Under the pieces are notes generated by a model, which worked only from the letters and a program-made list of their open reading frames with translations, did no database searches and was not told the origin of the DNA. A stretch of DNA of 64,000 nucleotides from Streptomyces thermodiastaticus (lineage in GTDB: Bacteria > Actinomycetota > Actinomycetes > Streptomycetales > Streptomycetaceae). Both the position numbers and the translations under genes were made by a program. The DNA lies in NCBI RefSeq assembly GCF_014656135.1, contig NZ_BNBV01000001.1, positions 310,001 to 374,000 of the forward strand. Direction: 5' to 3'. Below are positions 18,486 through 26,674 of the stretch, piece after piece; position 1 is the first letter of the stretch, and every line of letters begins with the position of its first letter.

Positions 18486-18779
18486 GCTCATGGGGAACCG
18501 TCTCGCGGTCACGAACGGCGGGGCCGCGTCCCCGCAGGCATCCGCTCGTCCTGCCGGAAGAGGCCGGGGGAACTCCCGCCGACGCCTGTCCCGCTGAGAG
18601 CCCGACCCCTGTACCCCGGCCGCCTCCCCTCCCGCGACACGTCGGCGCGGCGGTCGACGGCGAGCCGGCCGTCCACCGGACCCGACGCCGCCGTGGCCGC
18701 GCACACAGATCCGCAGCAGCGGACCGGTGGCCGCCCACGCGCAGGTGTGGATCGCCGGCCGGCGGTGCACCATGACTGC

Positions 18780-20318
18780 ATGCTGCTCGCCCGGCTGGCC
18801 CAGGTGTCCCGGGAGGTCGCGGCCACCTCGGCGCGGTCCCGGAAGACCGCCCTGCTCGCGGAGCTGTTCCGGCAGGCGCAGCCCGAGGACGTGCCGGTGG
18901 TGATCCCGTATCTGGCGGGCCGGCTGCCGCAGGGGCGGCTCGGCGTGGGCTGGTCGGTGCTCGGCCGCCCGGTGCCGCCGGCCGCCGAACCCACCCTGAC
19001 CGTGCGCGAGGTGGACGCCCGGCTGAGCAAGCTGGGCACGGTCTTGGGGCCGGGCGCGCAGGCCGAACGCGCGCGCCTCGTGGGCGAGCTGATGGGCGCG
19101 GCCACCGAGGACGAGCAGCGCTTCCTGCGCGGGCTGCTCACCGGCGAGGTGCGGCAGGGCGCACTGGACGCGGTCGCCGTCGAGGGGCTGGCCCAGGCGA
19201 CAGGGGCGCCGGCGGAGCAGGTGCGGCGGGCGGTGATGCTGGCCGGGTCGCTGCAGGCGGTGGCGCGCGAGCTGCTCGCCGACGGCCCGGCGGCGCTGGA
19301 GCGGTTCCGGCTCACCGTGGGCCGTCCTGTGCTGCCGATGCTGGCCCGCAGCGCCTCCTCGGTGGCCGAGGCCGTGGAGAAGCTCGGTGCCTGCGCGGTG
19401 GAGGAGAAGCTGGACGGCATCCGGGTCCAGGTGCACCGGGACGGCGGCACGGTGCGGATCCACACCCGCACCCTCGACGACATCACCGGCCGGCTGCCGG
19501 AGGTGACCGCGGCGGCGCTCGGCCTGCCGGGCGAGCGGTTCATCCTGGACGGCGAGGTGATCTCCTTCGCGCCCGACGGGCGGCCGCGCTCGTTCCAGGA
19601 GACCGCCGGGCGGGTCGGCTCCCGGCTCGACGTGGCCAGGGCCGCGGAGCAGGTGCCCGTCTCGCCGGTCTTCTTCGACGTGCTGTCGGCGGACGGCCGG
19701 GACCTGCTCGATCTGCCGTTCACCGAGCGGCACGCCGAGCTGGCCCGGCTGGTGCCGGAACCGATGCGGGTGAGACGAACCGTGGTGTCCGGGCCCGCGG
19801 ACACGGCGGAGGCGGAACGGTTCCTCGCGAGCACCCTGGAGCGCGGCCACGAGGGCGTCGTCGTCAAGGCGCTCGACGCCCCCTACAGCGCGGGCCGGCG
19901 CGGCGCGACCTGGCTGAAGGTCAAGCCGGTGCACACCCTGGACCTGGTGGTGCTGGCCGCCGAGTGGGGCCACGGGCGGCGCACCGGATACCTGTCCAAT
20001 CTGCATCTGGGCGCCCGCACGGCCGAGGGCGGCCTGGTGATGCTCGGCAAGACCTTCAAGGGCATGACGGACGCGATGCTGGCCTGGCAGACCGAGCGGC
20101 TGCGGCAGCTGACCGTCGAGGAGCGGTCCTGGGGCTTGGTCGTCCGTCCCGAGCTGGTCGTCGAGATCGCCTACGACGGACTGCAGCGCTCCCCCCGCTA
20201 CCCCGCGGGTGTCACGCTGCGCTTCGCCCGGGTGGTGCGCTACCGCGAGGACAAGCGCCCGCAGGAGGCGGACACTGTGGAGGACCTGCTGGCGGCGCAT
20301 CCCGGGGTGCGGCCGTGA
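18780..20318 (+). CDS. lig: ATP-dependent DNA ligase
   Basis: Seals nicks using ATP through an enzyme-AMP intermediate. The 512-residue length equals the known Streptomyces ATP-dependent ligase. Residues 1-170 are the N-terminal DNA-binding domain. Adenylation motif I is EEKLDGIR with the nucleophile K210; motif III/IIIa is FILDGEVI and VFFDVL; motif IV is EGVVVKAL; motif V is WLKVKP. A C-terminal OB domain follows. The ATG at 18780 has no obvious ribosome site. It is coupled to the following NUDIX gene by a GTGA overlap. Confidence 0.92.
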   Translation: MLLARLAQVSREVAATSARSRKTALLAELFRQAQPEDVPVVIPYLAGRLPQGRLGVGWSVLGRPVPPAAEPTLTVREVDARLSKLGTVLGPGAQAERARLVGELMGAATEDEQRFLRGLLTGEVRQGALDAVAVEGLAQATGAPAEQVRRAVMLAGSLQAVARELLADGPAALERFRLTVGRPVLPMLARSASSVAEAVEKLGACAVEEKLDGIRVQVHRDGGTVRIHTRTLDDITGRLPEVTAAALGLPGERFILDGEVISFAPDGRPRSFQETAGRVGSRLDVARAAEQVPVSPVFFDVLSADGRDLLDLPFTERHAELARLVPEPMRVRRTVVSGPADTAEAERFLASTLERGHEGVVVKALDAPYSAGRRGATWLKVKPVHTLDLVVLAAEWGHGRRTGYLSNLHLGARTAEGGLVMLGKTFKGMTDAMLAWQTERLRQLTVEERSWGLVVRPELVVEIAYDGLQRSPRYPAGVTLRFARVVRYREDKRPQEADTVEDLLAAHPGVRP

Positions 20319-20791
20319 GCGGCACGCGCAGCCGGCGCAGCGCCGGGATCCTGCTGTACCGGCGCACCGGCCAGGAGGGCCTGCAGGTGCTGCTCGGGCA
20401 CATGGGAGGCCCGCTGTGGGCCCGGCGCGAGCAGGGCGCGTGGACGGTGCCGAAGGGCGAGTACGACCCGGCCGAGCCCGCCCTGGACGCCGCCCGCCGC
20501 GAGTTCCGGGAGGAGCTGGGGCTCGCTCCCCCGGACGGGGAGGCGCTGCCTCTCGGCGAGGTACGGCAGCGCGGCGGCAAGACCGTGACCGTCTGGGCGG
20601 TCGAGGGCGACCTCGACCCGGAGGCGATCACTCCGGGCACGTTCACGATGGAGTGGCCGCCGCGCTCGGGGCGCACCCGGGAGTTCCCGGAACTGGACCG
20701 GGTGGCGTGGTTCGGCCTGGACCGGGCGCGCGAGGTGATCATCGCGGCCCAGGCCGCGTTTCTGGACCGCCTGGCGGAGCACTCGCTCTGA
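20315..20791 (+). CDS. NUDIX hydrolase
   Basis: A 158-residue NUDIX pyrophosphohydrolase. The Nudix box G-x5-E-x7-REUxEExGU is complete at residues 48-70 (GEYDPAEPALDAARREFREE and on). The start codon GTG overlaps the ligase stop as GTGA, so the two proteins are made together. Preceding residues GILLYRRTGQ and WTVPKGEY are typical of ADP-ribose, Ap4A or oxidised-nucleotide hydrolases. Coupling to a ligase suggests nucleotide or end clean-up, perhaps removing AMP-containing by-products; that is inference. Confidence 0.87.
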   Translation: MSGTRSRRSAGILLYRRTGQEGLQVLLGHMGGPLWARREQGAWTVPKGEYDPAEPALDAARREFREELGLAPPDGEALPLGEVRQRGGKTVTVWAVEGDLDPEAITPGTFTMEWPPRSGRTREFPELDRVAWFGLDRAREVIIAAQAAFLDRLAEHSL

Positions 20792-20865
20792 GGAGGCACC
20801 ACGCGTTGCGGCCGCGGGCACGGCGCGCGAGGGTCGAGACAAGCCCGCTGCCAGGGAGGTCAGCC

Positions 20866-22251
20866 ATGCCCATCGCCACGGTGAACCCGGCCACCGGGGA
20901 GACGCTGCGGACGTTCGAGGCCATGGACGAGGAGGAGATCGAGCGCCGCCTGCAGCTGGCCGAGGCCACCTTCCGCACCTACCGCACGACGTCCTTCGCC
21001 GAGCGGGCGCGGCGGATGCAGCGGGCCGCCGGTCTGCTGGACGACGACCAGCAGGAGATCGCCCGGACCATCACCTGCGAGATGGGCAAACCGGTCGCCC
21101 AGGCCCGCGCGGAGGCCGCGAAGTGCGCCAAGGCGATGCGCTGGTACGCCGAGCATGCCCAGGAACTCCTCGCCGACGAGGAACCCGCGGCCGCCGATGT
21201 GAAGGACTCCGGCGCGGTGCGGGCCCTGGTCCGCTACCGGCCGCTCGGCCCGGTGCTGGCGGTGATGCCGTGGAACTTCCCGCTGTGGCAGGTGGTGCGG
21301 TTCGCGGCGCCCGCGCTGATGGCCGGCAACGTCGGCCTGCTCAAGCACGCCTCGAACGTGCCGCAGACCGCCCTGTACCTGGAGGACCTGTTCCACCGCG
21401 CGGGCTTTCCCGAGGGCTGCTTCCAGACCCTGCTGATCGGCTCCGGCGCCGTCGACGAGGTCCTGCGCGACGAGCGGGTGCGGGCGGCCACGCTGACCGG
21501 CAGCGAACCGGCCGGCCGTGCGGTGGCCTCCACAGCCGGGGAGATGGTCAAGAAGACGGTGCTGGAGCTGGGCGGCAGCGACCCGTTCGTGGTGATGCCC
21601 TCCGCCGACCTCGACCGCGCGGCCCGGGTGGCGGTGACCGCCCGGGTGCAGAACAACGGCCAGTCCTGCATCGCCGCCAAGCGCTTCATCGTCCACACCG
21701 ATGTCTACGACGCCTTCACCGAGCGGTTCGTGGCCGGCATGCGGGCGCTGCGCATGGGCGACCCGATGGAGGAGGACACCGACATCGGGCCGCTGTCCAG
21801 CGAGCGCGGCCGCGCCGACCTGGAGGAACTCGTCGACGACGCCCGGCGTGGCGGGGCGCGGGTACTGTGCGGCGGCGAGCGCCCCGAAGGCCCCGGCTGG
21901 TACTACCCCCCGACCGTGCTCGGCGGGGTCACCCGCGAGATGCGCATCCACCGTGAGGAGGCCTTCGGTCCGGTCGCCACGCTGTACCGCGCCCAGGACC
22001 TGGACGAGGCGATCCTGATCGCCAACGACACCTCGTTCGGACTGAGTTCGAACGTGTGGACCCGCGACGAGGAGGAGGTCGACCGGTTCGTGCGGGATCT
22101 GGAGGCCGGCGGAGTGTACGTCAACGGGATGACCGCCTCTCACCCGGCGTTTCCGTTCGGGGGTGTGAAGCGGTCCGGATACGGGCGTGAGCTGTCCGGA
22201 CACGGGATCCGGGAGTTCTGCAACATCACCACCGTATGGCACGGGGCGTGA
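20866..22251 (+). CDS. gabD: NADP-dependent succinate-semialdehyde dehydrogenase type aldehyde dehydrogenase
   Basis: A 461-residue aldehyde dehydrogenase that oxidises an aldehyde, most likely succinic semialdehyde, to the acid. The oxyanion Asn is N137 in MPWNFP, the general base E234 in LELGGSDPF, and the nucleophile C268 in NNGQSCIAAKRF. The C-terminus carries NGMTASHPAFPFGGVKRSGYG. The GabD/SSADH-like pattern is clear but nearby clades use other semialdehydes. A GGGAGG site precedes the ATG. No gabT is adjacent. Confidence 0.87.
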   Translation: MPIATVNPATGETLRTFEAMDEEEIERRLQLAEATFRTYRTTSFAERARRMQRAAGLLDDDQQEIARTITCEMGKPVAQARAEAAKCAKAMRWYAEHAQELLADEEPAAADVKDSGAVRALVRYRPLGPVLAVMPWNFPLWQVVRFAAPALMAGNVGLLKHASNVPQTALYLEDLFHRAGFPEGCFQTLLIGSGAVDEVLRDERVRAATLTGSEPAGRAVASTAGEMVKKTVLELGGSDPFVVMPSADLDRAARVAVTARVQNNGQSCIAAKRFIVHTDVYDAFTERFVAGMRALRMGDPMEEDTDIGPLSSERGRADLEELVDDARRGGARVLCGGERPEGPGWYYPPTVLGGVTREMRIHREEAFGPVATLYRAQDLDEAILIANDTSFGLSSNVWTRDEEEVDRFVRDLEAGGVYVNGMTASHPAFPFGGVKRSGYGRELSGHGIREFCNITTVWHGA

Positions 22252-22276
22252 GCCTTCCGCGGCTACGATCGGTGCT

Positions 22277-22516
22277 GTGAACCGCGAAGTGACTCTCCCT
22301 CTGATCGTCGACAACCGCGGCGAGCTGCAGGTGGCCGCGGCCGACGTGAGCAAGCTGCTGCGGACGGTGGGCGGCCGGTGGCTGCGCCTGGTGGAGGCCG
22401 GGCAGGAGGGGCTCGACGAGGACACGGTGGCCGCGCTGACCATCGAGCTGGCCAAGCTGGCCGACCGGATCGACGTGGCCTGCATCGCGCACAGCAGCGG
22501 GGCCGCGTCCGGCTAG
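22277..22516 (+). CDS. DUF6213-like small protein
   Basis: A 79-residue soluble protein starting at GTG (VNREVTLPLIVDNRGELQVAA). It is a compact acidic protein with one beta segment and two helices (VSKLLRTVGGRWLRLVEAG, DTVAALTIELAKLADRIDV). I recognise the pattern as the Streptomyces DUF6213 family, function unknown. It lies 25 bases after the dehydrogenase stop and may be co-transcribed. No clear Shine-Dalgarno is visible. Confidence 0.6.
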   Translation: MNREVTLPLIVDNRGELQVAAADVSKLLRTVGGRWLRLVEAGQEGLDEDTVAALTIELAKLADRIDVACIAHSSGAASG

Positions 22517-23144
22517 ACCCCACGCCCCCTGCCCTGCCGCCCGCTCCTCGATCCGCTCCCGGGCCGCCCGCGGCTTTCCTGCACGGGCCCCGTCACCGCC
22601 CCGCGCGTCCGCCGTCGCCGCCGCGTACTGCCCCGTCACCGCCCCGCGCGGCGCCCGGCGCTCCCCCGTCACGACTCCGTCGGCGTTCCCCGCGGCGCCT
22701 TGCCGCGCCCGTCGCTCAGCCGGCTCCCCCGCATCGCACCCCGCGACCGGCCCCGTCGCTCTACTTCCGCCGTTCATCCCCTCCGTCCCCGCATCCGGGG
22801 GCGCCGCGCCGCTCGTCCGGCTGCCGCCCGGCCGTGTCCACGGCCCGCGCCGCCTGACCCGGCGTGCCTCGGCGGGCGGCACCCGGTGCCACGGCTTGGG
22901 CGCCGCCCGCACACTCCGACGAACGCCTCCGACCTGCGGCGATGCTGCCGTGTCAGCCACCGTGCCCGCTGCCGCGCACCCCGTCAGGACACCCTGCGGC
23001 GCCGTCCCGGACTCCCCGGAACGGAGTAGTCCCGCGAGAGATCATCGCTCTTCCGGGTGATCGTGGGTGGACCACCCTTCTGGGTGCACAACCCTCTGAC
23101 CGGGGGGCTACCGGCCTTCCGGAAGGCGAAAGCAGGCACGGCTC
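22517..23144. other. 628-base C-rich intergenic region with a 21-bp direct repeat
   Basis: The plus strand is unusually C-rich (many CCCC and CCG runs). A 21-bp word beginning GCCCCGTCACCG occurs identically at 22587-22607 and 22630-22650. No convincing gene is present. The last 150 bases, before rppA, are less skewed and should contain its promoter. Confidence 0.55.
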
Positions 23145-24203
23145 ATGGCGACTTTGTGCAGACCTTCGGTGTCCGTTCCAGAGCACGTGATCACGATGGA
23201 GGAAACGCTGGAGCTCGCACGCTCCCGCCACGCGGACCACCCGCAACTCCCGCTGGCCCTCCGGCTGATCGAGAACACCGGCGTGCGTACCCGGCACATC
23301 GTGCAACCCATCGAGGAAACCCTGAAGCACCCCGGCTTCGAGCAGCGCAACAAGCTCTACGAGCAGGAGGCGAAGGCCCGGGTCCCCGCGGTCGTCCGGC
23401 GGGCGCTGGACGACGCGGAGCTCCTGCCCACCGACATCGACGTGATCATCTACGTCTCGTGCACGGGCTTCATGATGCCCTCGCTGACGGCGTGGCTGAT
23501 CAACGAGATGGCCTTCGACTCGACGACCCGCCAGCTGCCCATCGCCCAGCTGGGCTGCGCGGCCGGCGGTGCGGCGATCAACCGGGCCCACGACTTCTGC
23601 TCCGCGTACCCGGAGGCCAACGCGCTCATCGTGGCCTGCGAGTTCTGCTCGCTGTGCTACCAGCCCACCGATCTGGGTGTCGGCTCCCTGCTGTCCAACG
23701 GCCTGTTCGGCGACGGCATCGCCGCCGCCGTGGTCCGCGGCACCGGCGGCACCGGTGTCCACCTGGAACGCAACGGCTCGTACCTGATCCCCAAGACCGA
23801 GGACTGGATCGCGTACGACGTCCGGGAGACCGGCTTCCACTTCCTGCTGGACAAGCGGGTGCCCACCACCATGGAACCGCTCGCCCCCGCGCTGCGGGAC
23901 CTCGCCAGGATGCACCGGTGGGACGCGTCAGAGCTGGACTTCTACGTCATCCACGCGGGCGGGCCGCGCATCCTGGACGACCTCAGCAAGTTCCTGCACG
24001 TCGACCCGCACGCGTTCCGGTTCAGCCGGGCCACGCTCACCGAGTACGGCAACATAGCCAGCGCCGTCGTCCTGGACGCGCTGCGCCGGCTGTTCGACGA
24101 GGGCGGCGCGCAGCACCAGGACCGTGGCCTGCTCGCCGGATTCGGCCCCGGCATCACCGCCGAGATGAGCCTCGGCACCTGGCAGGACGGAGGTGCGGCA
24201 TGA
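23145..24203 (+). CDS. rppA: Type III polyketide synthase, 1,3,6,8-tetrahydroxynaphthalene synthase (RppA)
   Basis: Condenses five malonyl-CoA into tetrahydroxynaphthalene (THN), precursor of flaviolin and melanin-like pigment. The 352-residue chalcone synthase-fold protein has the triad exactly where RppA has it: C138 (QLGCAAGG), H270 (YVIHAGGPR) and N303 (YGNIASAV). SCTGFMMPS and the C-terminal GFGPGITAE motif are intact. It heads a three-gene operon; its TGA overlaps the P450 start (ATGA). Confidence 0.95.
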   Translation: MATLCRPSVSVPEHVITMEETLELARSRHADHPQLPLALRLIENTGVRTRHIVQPIEETLKHPGFEQRNKLYEQEAKARVPAVVRRALDDAELLPTDIDVIIYVSCTGFMMPSLTAWLINEMAFDSTTRQLPIAQLGCAAGGAAINRAHDFCSAYPEANALIVACEFCSLCYQPTDLGVGSLLSNGLFGDGIAAAVVRGTGGTGVHLERNGSYLIPKTEDWIAYDVRETGFHFLLDKRVPTTMEPLAPALRDLARMHRWDASELDFYVIHAGGPRILDDLSKFLHVDPHAFRFSRATLTEYGNIASAVVLDALRRLFDEGGAQHQDRGLLAGFGPGITAEMSLGTWQDGGAA

Positions 24204-25519
24204 CCGCGGAGCCGCTGGTCGGCAAGGCGGCCGTGGACGAGGCGCTGCCCACGGGGCCGCCGGACGGGCAGACACCGGCCGCGTGCCCGCTCCTCACCGG
24301 GCAGGCGCCCGCCGACGAGGCCACCGCCGCCCTGCCGCCGGTGCGGTACTGGCCGGTGTTCGACCTGACCGGGGTGGACTTCGACCCGGTGCTGGCCGAC
24401 CTGATGGAGCAGGGCCCGGTCACCCGCATCAAGCTGCCCCACGGCGAGGGCTGGGCGTGGCTGGTGACCCGGATGCGGGACGTCAGGACGGTCACCAACG
24501 ATCCCCGCTTCAGCCGTGAGGCGGTGATGGACCGGCAGGTCACCCGGCTCGCCCCGCACTTCATCCCCTCCCGTGGCGCGGTCGGCCTCCTGGACCCGCC
24601 CGACCACACCCGGCTGCGCCGCGCGGTGGCGCCCGCGTTCACGGCGCGGGGCGTGGAGCGGGTGCGGGACAGCGCACGGCGGATGCTGGACGAGCTGGTC
24701 GACGCGCTGGAGGCGGCCGGTCCGCCCGCCGACCTCACCCGTGACGTGCTAGGCCCCTTCCCGATCGCGGTGATCTGCGAGCTGATGGGGGTGCCGCCGG
24801 CCGACCGGGAGGCCATGCACACCTGGACCCAGCTGATCCTGTCCTCCGCGCACGGCGCGGAGGTGAGCGAGCGGGCCAAGAAGGAGATGAGCGAGTACTT
24901 CGCCGAACTGATCGACGCCCGCGTCGACACCACCGGTGAGGACGTCGCCTCACTGCTCGGCAGAGCCGTGGCGCGGGGTGAGGTGACCGTGGCGGAGGCC
25001 GTGGGTCTGGCGGTGCTGCTGCAGATCGGCGGCGAGGCGGTCACCAACAACAGCGGGCAGATGTTCTACATCCTGCTCACCCGTCCCGAGCTGGCCGACC
25101 GGTTGCGTGCCGATCCGGCGATCCGCCCCGGGGCCATCGACGAGCTGCTGCGGTACATCCCGCACCGCAACGCCGTCGGGCTGTCCCGGATCGCGCTGGA
25201 GGACGTGGAGCTCGCGGGGGTGCGGATCCGGGCCGGCGAGGCGGTGTACGTGTCGTACCTGGCCGCCAACCGCGACCCGGAGGTCTTCCCGGATCCGGAC
25301 CGGATCGACGTCTCGCGCAGCCCGAACCCGCATGTGGCGTTCGGCTTCGGCCCGCACTACTGTCCGGGCGGCCGGCTGGCCCGGATGGAGGCGCAGCTGC
25401 TGGTCGACGCCCTGCTGGACCGGCTGCCGGCCTTGCGGCTGGCGGTGCCGCCGGATCAGGTGCCGTTCCGCAAGGGCGCGCTGATCCGTGGTCCCGAGGC
25501 CCTGCCTGTGGCGTGGTGA
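24200..25519 (+). CDS. Cytochrome P450, CYP158A2-like flaviolin-coupling enzyme
   Basis: A 439-residue soluble bacterial P450. The haem loop is FGFGPHYCPG with ligand C388; ExxR is ELLR (315-318); the I-helix reads IGGEAVTNN, with Ala280 where most P450s have the oxygen-activating Thr. That substitution is known in CYP158A2, which couples flaviolin into dimers and trimers. Position directly after rppA, with ATGA overlap, supports the same role. The first 45 residues are a disordered-looking Pro/Ala-rich extension. Confidence 0.9.
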   Translation: MTAEPLVGKAAVDEALPTGPPDGQTPAACPLLTGQAPADEATAALPPVRYWPVFDLTGVDFDPVLADLMEQGPVTRIKLPHGEGWAWLVTRMRDVRTVTNDPRFSREAVMDRQVTRLAPHFIPSRGAVGLLDPPDHTRLRRAVAPAFTARGVERVRDSARRMLDELVDALEAAGPPADLTRDVLGPFPIAVICELMGVPPADREAMHTWTQLILSSAHGAEVSERAKKEMSEYFAELIDARVDTTGEDVASLLGRAVARGEVTVAEAVGLAVLLQIGGEAVTNNSGQMFYILLTRPELADRLRADPAIRPGAIDELLRYIPHRNAVGLSRIALEDVELAGVRIRAGEAVYVSYLAANRDPEVFPDPDRIDVSRSPNPHVAFGFGPHYCPGGRLARMEAQLLVDALLDRLPALRLAVPPDQVPFRKGALIRGPEALPVAW

Positions 25520-26094
25520 GTGCGATGACGGCGACCGACGAACCCGTGAGGACGACGGCCGTGGATTCTCCGACCCCGCCGGTGGAGGGGCTGCTGGTGC
25601 CGCCCGGCCACGGCCGCGTCGTGGAGACACCCGCGCAGCGTGTGACGTTCAAGGTGACCGGCTCGCACTCGCGCATGGCCTCCACCTTCGAGGTGGAGGT
25701 CCCGCCGGGTTTCGACGTGGGCGCCCATGTGCACACGCGCAGCGAGGAGTTGTTCTACGTGCTGGAGGGCGAGCTGGACGTGCTCGCCTTCGAACCGCGG
25801 GTGCGCACCCCGGACCACTGGCAGTCGTGGGAGTCCCCCTCGGGGCGGCGCGTGGTGCGGGCGACCCCGGGCACGGTGATCGTCGTGCCCCCGGGCTGTC
25901 CGCACGCGTTCGCCAATCCGACGGAGACGCCGGCGAAGATGTTCTTCCAGGCCTCTCCGCCCCCCGACCACGAGCGGTACTTCGAGGAACTGCTGGAGAT
26001 CCTGCGTGACGGGGGTCCGCCGGACCGCGAGGCCATCGAGGCGCTGCGCAAGCGCTACGACATCGAGCAGCTGACCCCGCTCCGGCACCGCTAG
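25516..26094 (+). CDS. Cupin monooxygenase-like protein of the THN/flaviolin cluster
   Basis: A 192-residue cupin. The GTG at 25516 overlaps the P450 stop (GTGA); an ATG at 25525 is the alternative. Cupin motif 1 is GAHVHTRSEELFYVLEGEL and motif 2 is PPGCPHAFANP, giving a plausible 3-His/1-Glu metal site. Cupins of the MomA type in Streptomyces rppA clusters oxidise THN to flaviolin, which would place this protein between RppA and the P450. Assignment rests on context and the motifs. Confidence 0.82.
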   Translation: MSAMTATDEPVRTTAVDSPTPPVEGLLVPPGHGRVVETPAQRVTFKVTGSHSRMASTFEVEVPPGFDVGAHVHTRSEELFYVLEGELDVLAFEPRVRTPDHWQSWESPSGRRVVRATPGTVIVVPPGCPHAFANPTETPAKMFFQASPPPDHERYFEELLEILRDGGPPDREAIEALRKRYDIEQLTPLRHR

Positions 26095-26108
26095 CGGACG
26101 ACGGGGAC

Positions 26109-26138
26109 GAGGGCCGGGGCGTGCGCGCCCCGGCCCTC
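26109..26138 (+). terminator. Terminator of the rppA operon
   Basis: GAGGGCCGGGGCG (26109-26121) and its exact complement (26126-26138) form a 13-bp stem with a TGCG loop, 15 bases after the cupin stop. The rest of the gap to 26326 shows no gene. Confidence 0.85.
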
Positions 26139-26326
26139 GCACGGAAGCTCCCGGCCGGTCGCTGAGGAAAGGCCCACGGAGCGTGAAGGATCCGCCTCGC
26201 CCGGTGCCCGACGGGGGGCACGGTCTCACCGCGGTCACCCGAACGGCGGAACGTGACGGGCACCCGTCAGGGGCGCGGATGACGCTGGCTAGTGCCCCAT
26301 CGAGGTCATCCCGAAAGGGGAAGCAC

Positions 26327-26539
26327 ATGCGCAACCGACGAATCCTCGCCGCCGCCGTCGCCGCGGCAGCCCTCGCCGGCGCCGGCCTGACCGGTGCCGC
26401 CACCGCCACCGCCGCCCCGCAGGGTGTGCCGTCCGTCGTCACCCCCAGCGAGTGCGAGCAGGGCGGCGGACGGGCCGCGATCGACGAGCCGGGCAACCTG
26501 TGTGTCGGCGGTACGCACGACGGCGAGCCGGTCGACTGA
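26327..26539 (+). CDS. Small secreted protein, 70 aa
   Basis: The ATG after GAAAGGGGAA encodes a classic Sec signal peptide (MRNRRILAAAVAAAALAGAG, cut near ATA-A at about residue 29). The mature peptide is about 40 residues, acidic, with two cysteines (SECEQGG and NLCVGG) that could form one disulphide. No family was recognised. It sits alone, followed by two strong hairpins. Confidence 0.65.
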   Translation: MRNRRILAAAVAAAALAGAGLTGAATATAAPQGVPSVVTPSECEQGGGRAAIDEPGNLCVGGTHDGEPVD

Positions 26540-26560
26540 ACCGCATCCGCAAGCCACCCA

Positions 26561-26589
26561 GCGCCCCGCGGCCCCGCGCCGCGGGGCGC
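26561..26589. terminator. Terminator hairpin
   Basis: GCGCCCCGCGG (26561-26571) pairs perfectly with CCGCGGGGCGC (26579-26589), with a 7-base loop. It is placed to end the small secreted gene on the plus strand and possibly also the dehydrogenase on the minus strand. Confidence 0.75.
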
Positions 26590-26627
26590 ACCCGCGCAGC
26601 CTGGACAGCCGCCTGGAGCAGACGGCA

Positions 26628-26656
26628 GCGGCCCTCCCGCGGGCGGGGAGGGCCGC
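26628..26656 (-). terminator. Terminator of the acyl-CoA dehydrogenase gene
   Basis: GCGGCCCTCCC (26628-26638) pairs with GGGAGGGCCGC (26646-26656) around a 7-base loop, 18 bases beyond the dehydrogenase stop. Confidence 0.8.
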
Positions 26657-26674
26657 GTCGCCGTGCACGGTCCG

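Noticed and set aside
16257..20300. A 1347-codon open frame on the minus strand
   Set aside because: Only its last part (from 17450) is a real gene; the rest is antisense to the DNA ligase and in the wrong frame of the quinone reductase gene, an effect of high GC.
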